Assembly (NCBI RefSeq): GCF_030812675.1
Contig: NZ_JAUSTE010000003.1
Coordinates: 186,001 to 250,000, forward strand
Origin: Sinomonas atrocyanea
Lineage (GTDB): Bacteria; Actinomycetota; Actinomycetes; Actinomycetales; Micrococcaceae
DNA length: 64,000 nt
Reading direction: 5' to 3'
The notes below the pieces were generated by a model. That model had not been told where the DNA came from and did not search any database. It saw only the letters and a list, made by a program, of their open reading frames with translations. Shown in pieces: positions 36,441 to 45,871 of the stretch; position 1 is the first letter of the stretch, and each line of letters starts with the position of its first letter. A program made the position numbers and the translations under genes.

Positions 36441-37904
36441 GTGAACGGAGGCACATGGACTTCGTTGACGACCCTGGCTAAGCATCTCGGTAACGCACGA
36501 GTCTTCCTAGCGCTGCTCGAGGAACACCGCTCGGTCACGGATCTACGCTCGGGTGGTCTGACACCAGGGGATGTGTGGGGCATGATCATCGCGAGCTCGC
36601 CCCGCGGGGCGTCGCAGCGAAGCCTCCGGACCTTCCTCGCTCGCGCATTTCCGTCCATCCGCGAAGACGGAGAAGGGTTCCGCGCCTACCTCTCGGCGAG
36701 GTCCCTCGTCGTCGACGAACCCGATGTCGCGGGTTACGCCCCGGACGTGGCAGATGAGATCGAGCGCATCGCCAAGGATTGGGTCGGCCGGTGGTTCATC
36801 CGCCACCGTCAGGCCGTAACGGACGGGCTCGGTTCCCTCCCGAGGGACTGGTTGACCGTTGATGCGGACCGCCTTCTAGGCGGTCGCACGGACTGCCCTG
36901 CTGCTTTCAGAGTGGAACGGGATGACCTGGCCGCAGCCATGGTCCTGCTGGCGCTGGCCGACAATAAGGGTCCGAACCTCTCCACCATCCTGTCCTACAC
37001 AGCCGACTCAATCGAACGGGTCAACGACGATGCGGCCTTCGTGACCGGCATCAAGGCCCGCAATCGCGAGGTCCTGCGCACTCCCGCCCCCGCGGGAGGA
37101 CTGTTCAGCTATGGCGGACTCCTCGAATTCGTCACCGCTGCCACACGGGTCGAGAGACACATCCGGAACGAGGGTGAAGACTTCGACCGGCTTCTATTCG
37201 TCTGCACAGGGAAGACCACGGTCATGAACGGCAGTGCAGTCAATTTGTGGTGGGAGAAGGCGACCACGGGCCTAGCCGGGGAAGTTTCGCTGCCGACGTC
37301 CGTGAGCTTCCGTCGGCTTCGCAAAGCGGCCCTGCTGCGCGGGAAGCACAAGCGGTTCCAGGTGATCGGCCAGAAGCCTGCCACTAGCCGCCTGTACCTG
37401 GCGGATGCAGTTCCGGATGTCATCCTGGTGCCGGGCCTTCTCGACACGCAGGCCAAGGTGGCGGCCTACTGGCGCCAGAAGACGAGCGGCAACCCGTTTC
37501 AGGACGTGACGGGGCCAGCACCTGAGGACGCGGTCAGGGCATTGTCGGGCGCGGAGGCGGTGATGGACGTTGGGGTCGCAGCATGCGTGAGCAATGGCCA
37601 GTCGCCGACTGACGCTGAGAAGCCGTGCGGCCTTGGCCCAGTGGCCTGCTTCATTTGCCCGAACGGGTACCGCGTCCCGGAGACGATCCCGGGGCTTATC
37701 GCTGCGGTCGAGTTTACCGACGGAATCCGACGCTACGAGCCCGACGAATGGCTCTCAGGCGAAGCACCACTGCTGAACACGCTGGCCAGGAAGTCCCTGG
37801 AGCAGTTCCCCCAGCCGCTGGTCGATGCGGCCCCGCCCGACCAGATAGAGAACGCCAGAGCCCTGATCGCCTGCGTGTATGTCGAAACGAGGATCCGTGA
37901 CTGA
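36441..37904 (+). CDS. Recombinase-module protein 1 (TnpA-like, uncertain), possibly 5'-truncated by IS481
   Basis: 487 residues if started at GTG 36441, but no ribosome site precedes it. The frame stays open upstream into the IS end (… LTVALLESLY before it), so the true start may have been lost to the insertion. The middle contains VSFRRLRKAALLRGKHK and TQAKVAAYW, weakly like an arginine box and tyrosine box of tyrosine recombinases. A CGLGPVACFIC cysteine patch follows. It overlaps the clear recombinase gene by 26 bp. Base composition is less GC-rich than flanking DNA. Confidence 0.6.
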   Translation: MNGGTWTSLTTLAKHLGNARVFLALLEEHRSVTDLRSGGLTPGDVWGMIIASSPRGASQRSLRTFLARAFPSIREDGEGFRAYLSARSLVVDEPDVAGYAPDVADEIERIAKDWVGRWFIRHRQAVTDGLGSLPRDWLTVDADRLLGGRTDCPAAFRVERDDLAAAMVLLALADNKGPNLSTILSYTADSIERVNDDAAFVTGIKARNREVLRTPAPAGGLFSYGGLLEFVTAATRVERHIRNEGEDFDRLLFVCTGKTTVMNGSAVNLWWEKATTGLAGEVSLPTSVSFRRLRKAALLRGKHKRFQVIGQKPATSRLYLADAVPDVILVPGLLDTQAKVAAYWRQKTSGNPFQDVTGPAPEDAVRALSGAEAVMDVGVAACVSNGQSPTDAEKPCGLGPVACFICPNGYRVPETIPGLIAAVEFTDGIRRYEPDEWLSGEAPLLNTLARKSLEQFPQPLVDAAPPDQIENARALIACVYVETRIRD

Positions 37905-40113
37905 GATCACCGCCCGAATTCACAGCCTCCCACTCCAGGGCGCAGCCCACCGGTTGGACGACAGCGTTGACCTCCGGGATCTGATCCCGGACGGGGAGAG
38001 CATCACGGACCCCCTCCGGTACAGTCGCGACCTCTGGTCATTCGCTGGCTACCCAGTGGTGAATCAAGGCATCCCCTCGTTGGACTTTACCGGGATTCCT
38101 GCCCGATGGCGGGGAACCGTCAAGGACTGGATCCTGCTCCGGCTCAACCCCGGGCTGGCCGAGGACGGACGCTCGGGCCTGGACACGAATGCCGTCATGG
38201 CCGGCGCCGCGGCCGCGGAGCGGCCCATCAAGCCCATGAGTGCTGTGGCCTATGTCCTCTGCTTCGCCGTCTCCTTATCGATCATCGATCGGAACGGATG
38301 GACCAGCATGTCCACGAAGCATTGGAACGCCTTCGCCCGGGCACTGCGCGAACAACTCCCCGAAGCCTCACCACAGACCCTCGCCGGGTACGCCCGGCCT
38401 CTGGGCAATCTCTGGGCGGTCAGGGACGTCTTGCGCCTGCCGCAGATGTTCGGCGGCCGGCCGTTCGATGGGAGGGCAGTCGACACTGTGTTCAAGGTAC
38501 CGACCCGGGGAGAGAACGTTGAGCGTCCGGCACCCGAGCTGTGCGGACCCGTGCTCGGGCTGTGCTTGTGGATCCTGGACCACTGCGCCGATGATGTCTT
38601 CGCCCGGCTCGGGCGTCTCGCAGCAGCTCCCGACCTAACTGGCCAGTCCAAACGCGTCCAGACCGCGGCGGTCCGGAAGCTGCTCGAGGATTGGGAACGC
38701 TCGGGACGGGCGCTGCCAGCCGCCGTCATGCCGCTGACCGGGCAAGCCTCACCGGCCTGGGCCACCTTCTTCAAGCTTGCCGGCGTCGACCACAAGGTCT
38801 TTAAGAGCCGGCCTACGGAGCTGGTGCGCATCGTCGAACGAATCCGCCGTGAGCGGGGGCTCTCGTTCGACGAGGACGGCTTCGACCTCCCCGTCAAGCA
38901 GATCATTGGGCCCGACGGTGTGAGCCGCCCCTGGATCCGTGGGCTACCGGCCACCCGGTATGGTCTGGGCCTGGACCACTGGGCGACGGTCCTCGGCTAC
39001 GCCAGCGCATTTGTGACCACCATCTTCACGACCGTGCGGGACCGCGAACTCGCGGCCCTCCCACACGACTGCCTCCGCCCGGGCACCTATGAGCGGGGGG
39101 ACCTCGACGTCCCGGTCATGCGCATGCGCGGCTACCTTGTGAAGAACCGAACCCCTACTAATGCGACCTGGGTTGTCGGCGAGGACGTGATCCGCGCGGT
39201 TGAGGTTGTCCACCGCCTCAAGGAGCTGTACCGGCTCCCGCCTGCGCTGCACCCGCAGACCGGCGAGGAGCTCTTGTTCCACCCGTACCTAGGAGGCGGA
39301 TCCGTCGAGGACCGCTCCGCGCACAGCATCCAGCTCGCCGGGCCGTACCTGCGCAGGTTTGAATCGAGTGCCGAGCACCTGTGCGCGCTTGGCTTCATGC
39401 CGCCGCTGCCCGAGATGCCCAAATGGCTGCCGCACCGCACTGTGCGGATCACCGGGATTGAGGCCTACGCTAACCAGGCCTGGGGCGACGCTCTTGCTGC
39501 AGCCCAGGGCCATTGGTCCAGCCGGAAGGTCGCCGAAGGTTACTACGGTCACCTGCCCAACAGTGTCTACATCGCGGACCCCGAATCGATCGAGGAGGCC
39601 CGGATGATCGCGACCGCTCAGACCCTCATCGATGCCGCCGCGCAGATCGCGGACGACCCCGGCTTGGTCACAGGCGCCGGGAAGGACCGCTTCGAGGTCG
39701 TCCTCAAGGATGCAGACGCTCATGAGCTCGCGAACGCCCCGGTCACCGCGAGGCAGCTGAAGAAGATCGCCAAGGCCAACCCCAACGTTTATGTCGGGGA
39801 ATTCACGGTCTGCGTCCACGGACCCGGGGGGCTCTGCGGCAATGAAGCCGAGGCGGACTTCAGGCTCTGCCGCCCTAACGTGTGCCGCAACTCTGCTCTG
39901 ACGCAGGGGAACAGGGCCCGCCTTGAACTGCGCCGGAGAGGCCTTGACGGCAAGCCAGGCGTGTTCGAGAGGTCCAGACGCAAGATCGAGGCCGATGCAC
40001 CGGAACTCCAGGCAGAATTCGAAGGCCGCTCTGATTCCGACCTCCGGGACCTCGCCCTCGCAGAGCTCCCGGGACGCTACGCCGCAGCAGCCCGGACAAA
40101 GGAATGGGAATGA
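37879..40113 (+). CDS. Tyrosine recombinase of a Tn554-type trio (TnpB-like)
   Basis: 744 residues from ATG 37879 (GTG 37897 is an alternative). Catalytic elements of phage-integrase type: Arg387 in FTTVRDRELAAL, the box II region LPHRTVRITG (His519, Arg523; spacing one longer than HxxR), His545 in QGHWSSRKVAEGYYGH, and the nucleophile Tyr555 or 556. A C-terminal cysteine-rich tail (CVHGPGGLCG, CRPNVCRNS) may bind zinc. It should cut and join DNA at element ends together with the neighbours on both sides. It overlaps the next gene by 4 bp. Confidence 0.8.
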   Translation: MSKRGSVTEITARIHSLPLQGAAHRLDDSVDLRDLIPDGESITDPLRYSRDLWSFAGYPVVNQGIPSLDFTGIPARWRGTVKDWILLRLNPGLAEDGRSGLDTNAVMAGAAAAERPIKPMSAVAYVLCFAVSLSIIDRNGWTSMSTKHWNAFARALREQLPEASPQTLAGYARPLGNLWAVRDVLRLPQMFGGRPFDGRAVDTVFKVPTRGENVERPAPELCGPVLGLCLWILDHCADDVFARLGRLAAAPDLTGQSKRVQTAAVRKLLEDWERSGRALPAAVMPLTGQASPAWATFFKLAGVDHKVFKSRPTELVRIVERIRRERGLSFDEDGFDLPVKQIIGPDGVSRPWIRGLPATRYGLGLDHWATVLGYASAFVTTIFTTVRDRELAALPHDCLRPGTYERGDLDVPVMRMRGYLVKNRTPTNATWVVGEDVIRAVEVVHRLKELYRLPPALHPQTGEELLFHPYLGGGSVEDRSAHSIQLAGPYLRRFESSAEHLCALGFMPPLPEMPKWLPHRTVRITGIEAYANQAWGDALAAAQGHWSSRKVAEGYYGHLPNSVYIADPESIEEARMIATAQTLIDAAAQIADDPGLVTGAGKDRFEVVLKDADAHELANAPVTARQLKKIAKANPNVYVGEFTVCVHGPGGLCGNEAEADFRLCRPNVCRNSALTQGNRARLELRRRGLDGKPGVFERSRRKIEADAPELQAEFEGRSDSDLRDLALAELPGRYAAAARTKEWE

Positions 40114-40580
40114 ACCTCAGCGCAAAAGAGCTCGCCGAAGCCCTCCGGCACGCACTCACCTCTGAAAACGTTCCCGTGCCGTTGAAAGCACTCATCGCCG
40201 CCGTCCTAGCTGCCGCGAAAGGCAAGGCGCCCACGCGACTGGGCATGGCCACCATCGGGCGCTTCTCCCACGGAAGCTCCCAGACCCACTACGGGGCCCT
40301 CCTCGATGCCCTCGTCGAGCGGATACCGGCCGAGGTCTCCGCCATGGTGCCGGGTGACATCGACCCAACAGCCGCAGCACGGCTGCGCCAGGAGCTCCAA
40401 AAGCGTGACGAGACGATCTCAGAACTTAGGAGGGACCTCTCCGAGACCCTTGACCGCCACGCCTCACTGCAGAGGTACGCCCTTGCCCTCCACCATCAGG
40501 TCCGCGAGCAGGAGCAGCGAGACGCCACCGAGAGTGGCGCCTCCGTCCGGACGCTTCACGCCGTCGACGCCTGGGAATGA
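40110..40580 (+). CDS. Small helical accessory protein of the recombinase trio (TnpC-like)
   Basis: 156 residues from ATG 40110 (ATGA overlap with the recombinase; ATG 40104 also in frame). The first half looks like an HTH (ATIGRFSHGSSQTHYGALLDAL), the second a coiled coil (RLRQELQKRDETISELRRDLSETLDR). This matches the third gene of Tn554-like modules, which helps orient or regulate transposition. Confidence 0.65.
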   Translation: MNLSAKELAEALRHALTSENVPVPLKALIAAVLAAAKGKAPTRLGMATIGRFSHGSSQTHYGALLDALVERIPAEVSAMVPGDIDPTAAARLRQELQKRDETISELRRDLSETLDRHASLQRYALALHHQVREQEQRDATESGASVRTLHAVDAWE

Positions 40581-40927
40581 ATCCCTCAATGGTTCAGTGA
40601 CACCGAAACGAACGGGTCTGAATTCGCTTCGATCACCCGCGCAAAAGCCTGCTGTGTGGCTCCGCTGAATAGCGCCATGCTACCCCGCGGGTCAATTCGC
40701 TGAACTGATACTAAGGCCGGGAAACCGTGGGCCTCGGGCAAGGGGGAGCATTGGTCTCCCGCTAGCCGGCCGTCCACCGGACGCTACGACGGCGCCCGCA
40801 GTGAGCTGCAAGTCCGAGATTTCGGAGGCGTCTGTTTCCCCTGTGGACCGCCCGAGAAGATGCCCGGTGAGCGGGCGGGGGCAATTAACACGGCAGGGAC
40901 GGTGCCGTCTAGGTCTGGGACCTTCGC
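40581..40927. other. Gene-free stretch after the recombinase trio
   Basis: No reading frame with a ribosome site or family resemblance. The right end of the recombinase-borne element should lie here or further right, but I see no repeat that would fix it. Confidence 0.5.
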
Positions 40928-41623
40928 TTATTTCATCCCTAGCCAGTTCAGCGCGGCATCGCCAGCGACTACCGTCCCCACACTGGCCACCCACGAGGCC
41001 CAGCCAACTCTCCGAGTGCGCCTGTCTGCGTACAGCTTGGCTTCGCTCCGGCGCTCAATGACGGGCCGGTTTCGCCGACGCTCCCACGCCGTCATCGGTC
41101 GACAATGCTCATCGAGGAGCTTCCGGAGCTCGTCGGCGGAGGCGTGGTCGTCCGGTCCAGGTTCGGCGGGCAGAAAGGATCGGATCACCACGAAGGCTTC
41201 CTCGGACAATGGCCCGCTGGAAACCCGCTCCGGTTCTGCAAGCAGCGCAACCGAGACGGATTGAGGATGGGCGACGGCCCCGTCATCGGAGGCTATTGGG
41301 CGCTTCTCAGCCTCGAGCGTCACCGCTTGGAGGGCGCGGTCCGGCTGTTCGAGGAGGGCCTGATGCGAATCCGCCCATGCAATGTTGCCCAGAAGCGCCC
41401 TTACTGTGCCGCCGGCTCCAGCGAACTCTTCCAGCCGCGCCCACACCGCTTTGAGTCCCTCGGCATCCCGGAACCTAAGGGGCCAGGAGCGGTAGACCCC
41501 CGACGTTCGCACGTAGACCTCCGGCTGCCATGGGCGGCCGGTGGACGGAGTGAAATGCACCCAGCCGTCGACCGGACCGTTCCATGAAGCCAGTGGTGCG
41601 CGAAAGAAGTTCCCCCAACCCAT
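40928..41623 (-). CDS. Hypothetical protein with C-terminal membrane anchor
   Basis: 231 residues. A Trp-rich N-terminus (GWGNFFRAPLASWNGPVDGWVHF), a central helical, acidic part, an Arg-rich juxtamembrane stretch (ERRRNRPVIERRSEAKLYADRRTRR) and a last hydrophobic segment (ASWVASVGTVVAGDAALNWLG) suggest a cytoplasmic domain tethered to the membrane. The ribosome site is weak. No family recognised. Part of the island by position and composition. Confidence 0.5.
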   Translation of the reverse strand: MGWGNFFRAPLASWNGPVDGWVHFTPSTGRPWQPEVYVRTSGVYRSWPLRFRDAEGLKAVWARLEEFAGAGGTVRALLGNIAWADSHQALLEQPDRALQAVTLEAEKRPIASDDGAVAHPQSVSVALLAEPERVSSGPLSEEAFVVIRSFLPAEPGPDDHASADELRKLLDEHCRPMTAWERRRNRPVIERRSEAKLYADRRTRRVGWASWVASVGTVVAGDAALNWLGMK

Positions 41624-41675
41624 GGCACAGAGCCTAACCGGATCAGCAGTCAGGTCCCTCGCAGCCCCGCCCGCG

Positions 41676-41692
41676 ATCGTTTTGGAAACGAT
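41676..41692. promoter_or_regulatory. Palindrome in the gap before the malic enzyme stop
   Basis: ATCGTTT-TGG-AAACGAT, perfect 7-bp arms, between the hypothetical gene and the convergent malic enzyme end. It could be an operator or a weak terminator. The remaining gap 41624-41855 shows no gene. Confidence 0.4.
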
Positions 41693-41855
41693 GGTTTGCG
41701 AGACGGAAAGAGTTGGACCTCGCGCCCGCGCGAATCTTCAGGGTTCGTCTTGTAACGCTTGGCGTGTACGCGCCTTTGTTCTGGTTCCCCCCGTTCTTGA
41801 TCCGGTCGCGAGGCGCGGCGCCCAGCCCCCCTCCGGCCCGGCGGGGAGGGAGCGC

Positions 41856-43049
41856 CTACTCGCCCGGGACGACCGCCGCGGCCACCGCGGCGGTGACGGC
41901 GGGGGCGACGCGGGGGTCGAGGGGGCTGGGGACGATGTAGTCGGCGGAGAGCCCGTCGAGGGCGAGCCCGGCGATCGCGCGGGCGGCGGCGATCTTCATC
42001 GCCGGGGTGATCCGGCGCGCCCCCGCGTCCAGGGCGCCGCGGAAGATCCCCGGGAAGGCGAGCACGTTGTTGATCTGGTTCGGGAAGTCGCTGCGGCCGG
42101 TGGCCACGACGGCCGCGTGGCGGGCGGCGACGTCCGGGGCGACCTCGGGGTCCGGGTTGGACAGGGCGAACACGATCGCGCCCTCGGCCATCCCGGCCAG
42201 GTGCTCCTCCGGGACCGTCGAGGACGAGACCCCGATGAACACGTCCGCCCCGGCCAGCGCCTCCGCCGTGCCGCCGGCAACCCGGCGCGGGTTGGTCCGG
42301 GCAGCGTACTCGGCCTTCATCGCGTTCCTCGGCTCGGCCAGATCGCCGCGGCCGGCGTGGATGGCGCCCTTGGAGTCGAGCAGGACCACGTCGGTCAGGC
42401 CCGAGGCGAGCAGGATCTCGGCGATCGCGATCCCGGCTGCCCCGGCGCCGGCGATCACGGCCCGCATCGAGGACAGCTCCTTGCCCACCACCGTCGCGGC
42501 ATTCGTCAGCGCCGCCAGGACCACCACGGCAGTGCCGTGCTGGTCATCGTGCATCACCGGCATGTCCAGGGCCTCGATCAGCCGGGCCTCGAGCTCGAAA
42601 CAGCGCGGCGCGGCGACGTCCTCGAGGTTCACCGCCCCGAATGATGGCGCGATCCGCACAATCGTCTCGACGATCTCGTCCACGTCCGTCGTGTCCAGCA
42701 CGATCGGGATAGAGTCCAGCCCGGCGAAGGTCTTGAACAGGGCGCTCTTGCCCTCCATCACCGGCAGCGACGCCGACGGGCCGATGTCCCCCAGCCCCAG
42801 CACCGCCGTCCCGTCCGAGACCACCGCGACCAGCCGCGAGGCCCACGTGTGCGTCCGGGCCAGAGAGGGGTCGGCCGCGATCGCGCGGGACACCTGCGCG
42901 ACTCCGGGCGTGTACGCGATCGAGAGGTCCCGCTTCGTCGCGAGCGGGCGCTCCACCGCGACGGAGAGCTTCCCGCCCTCGTGCGCGGCGAAGATCTCCT
43001 CCGAGCTGATCGCGTCGACGGAACGAACGAACTTGGCGCTGGCAGTCAT
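41856..43049 (-). CDS. NAD(P)-dependent malic enzyme (decarboxylating)
   Basis: 397 residues, the usual length of the short bacterial form. N-terminal malic domain with AYTPGVAQVSRAI and VVSDGTAVLGLGDIGP, the metal region GAVNLEDVAAPRCFE, then the NAD-binding domain with GAGAAGIAIAE. AAGGAG precedes ATG 43049. It converts malate to pyruvate with CO2 and NAD(P)H. It sits downstream of the MHS transporter gene on the same strand (170-bp gap with a hairpin). Pyruvate from dicarboxylates or from the meta pathway may be its context. Confidence 0.92.
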   Translation of the reverse strand: MTASAKFVRSVDAISSEEIFAAHEGGKLSVAVERPLATKRDLSIAYTPGVAQVSRAIAADPSLARTHTWASRLVAVVSDGTAVLGLGDIGPSASLPVMEGKSALFKTFAGLDSIPIVLDTTDVDEIVETIVRIAPSFGAVNLEDVAAPRCFELEARLIEALDMPVMHDDQHGTAVVVLAALTNAATVVGKELSSMRAVIAGAGAAGIAIAEILLASGLTDVVLLDSKGAIHAGRGDLAEPRNAMKAEYAARTNPRRVAGGTAEALAGADVFIGVSSSTVPEEHLAGMAEGAIVFALSNPDPEVAPDVAARHAAVVATGRSDFPNQINNVLAFPGIFRGALDAGARRITPAMKIAAARAIAGLALDGLSADYIVPSPLDPRVAPAVTAAVAAAVVPGE

Positions 43050-43171
43050 GTTGTCTCCTTGGATGGTGGGTTTCCCGCCCTGTTCGCGGCGGGCGCCTGG
43101 TTGGAAGGTCAGGTGTAGTCAGAACGGCATCCGACCATTGAGAGCGGCCCAATGGCCGCGGGGAAGAACAT

Positions 43172-43202
43172 GGGCCCCGAGCAGGATCGCTGCCCGGGGC
43201 CC
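43172..43202 (-). terminator. Hairpin after the MHS transporter gene
   Basis: GGGCCCCG (43172-43179) pairs with CGGGGCCC (43195-43202), 15-nt loop, 18 bp past the transporter stop. A smaller hairpin GCGGCC/GGCCGC is at 43144-43159. No T-tract. Confidence 0.6.
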
Positions 43203-43219
43203 GTGGATGCCGAACCGTC

Positions 43220-44557
43220 TCAGATGGCTGCAGCCCTGGACGCCTCTTCGGCCTGGGCCTGCTGGCCCACTTCTCGTCGGCCCCAACCGCCCGGCAGGAG
43301 TGCCACAGACACCATCGAGATGACGGACACGATCACCATGTAGACCACGATCGAGTCGCTGGTCCCGGTGGAGGCCAGGAGTGCAGTGGCGATCATCGGG
43401 GCGAAGGCGGAGCCGGCGATCTGACTGATCGTGTAGCCCACCGATGCCCCGGAGTACCGGACCTCGGGCGAGAAGACGAGCGCGAAGAGCGACCCCGTCA
43501 CACCGGCGGCCGGGGCCATGGCGACGCCGAATACCAGGACCACGGCGACGAGGAAGTTCAAAACGCTGCCAGTGTTGATCAGCATGAATGCCGGCCAGAT
43601 CACCGCGCCCATGGCAGTGGCTCCGAGGAAGTACATCGTCTTCCGCCCCCACTTGTCGGAGAGTGCGCCGAAAACGGGGTAGAGGACGACAGCGACGAGT
43701 CCGGCGGCGAAGACGCTCAGGAGCACGGCCACCCGGTCGATCTTCACGCTGGCGGTGGCGTAGCTGACCAGGTACGACATCGTGATGTAGGCGAAGACGC
43801 CCTGGCTCAGGTACGTTCCGGCGACCAGGAAGATCTCCTTGGGGTGCTTCCGGAACGCGGCGGCGATCGGGACGCGGACGAGGTCCTGCTTCTGCCGGGC
43901 GGCCGCGAAGGCGGGACTCTCGGCGATGGTCAGGCGGATGACGAGGCCCACTGCGACCAGCAGCGCGCTGATCAGGAACGGGATGCGCCAGCCCCAGGCG
44001 AGGAACTGGTCATTCGGCAGGAGCGCCATGAGGAGGAACGCGACCGTGGCCAGGCTCGTCCCGGCTGGGGCGCCCATCTGCGGGAAGGCGCCGTAGAACC
44101 CCTTCTTGCCCCGCGGTGCGTGCTCCACCGCCATCAGAGTGGCACCGCCCCACTCGCCGCCCACCATGAATCCCTGGACGAGGCGGAGGACAGTCAGCAG
44201 GATGGGCGCGGCCAGGCCGATCTGGGCGTACCCGGGAAGAAGTCCCATGAGGAACGTCGAAGCGCCCATGCCCACGAGCGAGATCACGAGCATCTTCTTG
44301 CGCCCCACACGGTCACCGAAGTGCCCGAAGACGATCCCGCCGAGGGGGCGGGCGAGGAAGCCCACTCCGAAGGTGGCGAATGCCAGCAGCGAGCCGAGCA
44401 GCGGCGTTGCCTCGGGGAAGAAGAGCTTTGGGAAGACGAGGGCGGCCGCCGTTCCGTAGATGAAGAAGTCGTAGTACTCGATGGTGGTTCCGATGAGGCT
44501 TGCTGCGGCGACGCGCGCCGGCGTTCCCGATCGGCCCGGAGATGTCGTCGTCGACAT
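43220..44557 (-). CDS. MFS transporter, metabolite:H+ symporter (MHS) family
   Basis: 445 residues from ATG 44557 (AAGGAGA upstream); the longer frame to 44674 crosses the operator region and is rejected. Typical MHS features: TTIEYYDFFIYGTAAALVFPKLFFP at helix 1, the GHFGDRVGRKKML loop and LRLVQGFMVGGEWGG. Family members carry shikimate, citrate, proline/betaine and aromatic acids. It is divergent from the MDR/isochorismatase genes, with shared GCATGC-type operators, so it probably imports the substrate of the meta-cleavage pathway. Confidence 0.88.
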   Translation of the reverse strand: MSTTTSPGRSGTPARVAAASLIGTTIEYYDFFIYGTAAALVFPKLFFPEATPLLGSLLAFATFGVGFLARPLGGIVFGHFGDRVGRKKMLVISLVGMGASTFLMGLLPGYAQIGLAAPILLTVLRLVQGFMVGGEWGGATLMAVEHAPRGKKGFYGAFPQMGAPAGTSLATVAFLLMALLPNDQFLAWGWRIPFLISALLVAVGLVIRLTIAESPAFAAARQKQDLVRVPIAAAFRKHPKEIFLVAGTYLSQGVFAYITMSYLVSYATASVKIDRVAVLLSVFAAGLVAVVLYPVFGALSDKWGRKTMYFLGATAMGAVIWPAFMLINTGSVLNFLVAVVLVFGVAMAPAAGVTGSLFALVFSPEVRYSGASVGYTISQIAGSAFAPMIATALLASTGTSDSIVVYMVIVSVISMVSVALLPGGWGRREVGQQAQAEEASRAAAI

Positions 44558-44601
44558 ACTGCTCTCCTTGGTGCGGTGGATGGGTCTCATGCATTGGTCT
44601 T

Positions 44602-44613
44602 CTAGCATGCCAG
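44602..44613. promoter_or_regulatory. Putative GntR operator, copy 1 (CTAGCATGCCAG)
   Basis: One mismatch from the perfect palindrome at 47480-47491. It lies 45 bp upstream of the transporter start, just downstream of a candidate minus-strand promoter. Confidence 0.6.
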
Positions 44614-44660
44614 TAGCAAAAGTAAGACAGGTCACACTCACATGCAAGAGGCAAGAATGC

Positions 44661-44689
44661 TTGCATGCCAGCATGCTTGTTTGTAGCGT
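44661..44689 (+). promoter_or_regulatory. Promoter and operator copy 2 for the MDR/isochorismatase/gntR genes
   Basis: -35 TTGCAT (44661-44666), 17-bp spacer, -10 TAGCGT (44684-44689). The spacer holds two GCATGC cores (44663-44668, 44671-44676), overlapping the same family of boxes as at 47480. Confidence 0.5.
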
Positions 44690-44748
44690 GGATCACAGCC
44701 GGTGCAATCGCACCGATGCCTTCTCCCCACTGCTGCAAAGGAGCAGAG

Positions 44749-45861
44749 ATGAGCCTGATGCAGGCTGCGCGCCTCCACGAGGTTGGCAAGCCCTTCCAGA
44801 TCGACCAGATCGAGAAGCCCGCTCCCGGGCCGAACGACGTGATCGTAGAGGTCAAGGCATGCAACGTCGTGCCGAACCTGCGCAACGTCATCACGACCTA
44901 CCCGGAGTGGTTCCCATTCCTGCCGCTCCCGAAGCTTCCCGCCATCTACGGGCTCGATGCCGCCGGCGTCGTCTCGGCCGTCGGTTCGCAGGTGCGCAAC
45001 GTCAAGCCCGGAGACCGGGTGTACGTCAACCCGGGACGCGACTCGGGCGACTCGCACGCCTCCCGGCGCGGGGAGCGGATCAATGACCCGGCCTACACCT
45101 TCCAGGGCTACTTCGGCTTCGGCCCGGGCTCCCAGGAGATCTTCGAGGACTACCCCCACGGGGGCTTCTGCGAGTTCATGAAGGCCCCGGCCGACGGCGT
45201 CGTGGTCCTCCCTGAGAGCATCTCCTTCGAGGAGGCCTGCCGATTCGGGTATCTGGGAACGTCGTACTCGGCGCTGAAGAAGGCCGGGGCCGGGGCCGGC
45301 ATGTCAGTGCTGGTGCACGGTGGGACCGGCACGCTCGGCCTCGGCGCGGTGCTCAACGCACTGGGCATGGGTGCGACCAAGGTCTTCGCCGTCGCCCGAG
45401 ACCGCGAGCTCCTCGAGCGTGTGCGGCAGCTCGATCCGCGCCGGGTGCACACGCTCTCCTACGGCGACGAGCCCGAAGGCGACTGGGTCCGCCGGCACAC
45501 CGGCGGCCTCGGCGCGGACATCTTCGTCGACGCGATCGGCCCGGGCGCTCCGAAGGAGACCACGCTCTCCGGGATCGAGTCCCTCCGGCGCGGCGGCCGC
45601 ATGGCCAGCATCGGCGGCATGTCGGAAGAACTGCCGGTCGAGATGTTCCGGCTCATGTGCTTCCAGATCAGCATCATCGGCTCCCTCTGGTTCACCGTGG
45701 GGGATGCCCAGGACATGGCCGAGATGGCAGCCGCGGGCACGCTCGACCTCTCCGTCTTCGAGCACGAGGTCTATCCGCTGTCCGAGGTGAACGAGGCCCT
45801 GGACGCGGTCGAGAAGCGCAAGGGCGGCTTCACCAATGTCGTCGTCACCCCCGGAAGCTAA
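44749..45861 (+). CDS. MDR-family oxidoreductase without the usual zinc ligands
   Basis: 370 residues from ATG 44749 (AAGGAG 6 bp upstream). The GroES-like N-terminal domain has Cys38, but the following positions read NVVPN, and the normal G-H-E motif is Gly68-Leu-Asp70, so the catalytic zinc site looks incomplete. The nucleotide fold with GGTGTLGLGAVLNALG is intact. An NAD(P)H-dependent reductase/dehydrogenase of the zinc-less type is likely. It starts an operon with an isochorismatase-like protein and gntR. The substrate is unknown, presumably aromatic or a side-chain alcohol/aldehyde. Confidence 0.75.
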   Translation: MSLMQAARLHEVGKPFQIDQIEKPAPGPNDVIVEVKACNVVPNLRNVITTYPEWFPFLPLPKLPAIYGLDAAGVVSAVGSQVRNVKPGDRVYVNPGRDSGDSHASRRGERINDPAYTFQGYFGFGPGSQEIFEDYPHGGFCEFMKAPADGVVVLPESISFEEACRFGYLGTSYSALKKAGAGAGMSVLVHGGTGTLGLGAVLNALGMGATKVFAVARDRELLERVRQLDPRRVHTLSYGDEPEGDWVRRHTGGLGADIFVDAIGPGAPKETTLSGIESLRRGGRMASIGGMSEELPVEMFRLMCFQISIIGSLWFTVGDAQDMAEMAAAGTLDLSVFEHEVYPLSEVNEALDAVEKRKGGFTNVVVTPGS

Positions 45862-45871
45862 GGAGCCGGCC

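Noticed and set aside
43050-44674. An upstream extension of the MHS transporter to 44674
   Set aside because: It would run through the operator/promoter region; ATG 44557 has an excellent ribosome site and starts a normal MHS N-terminus.
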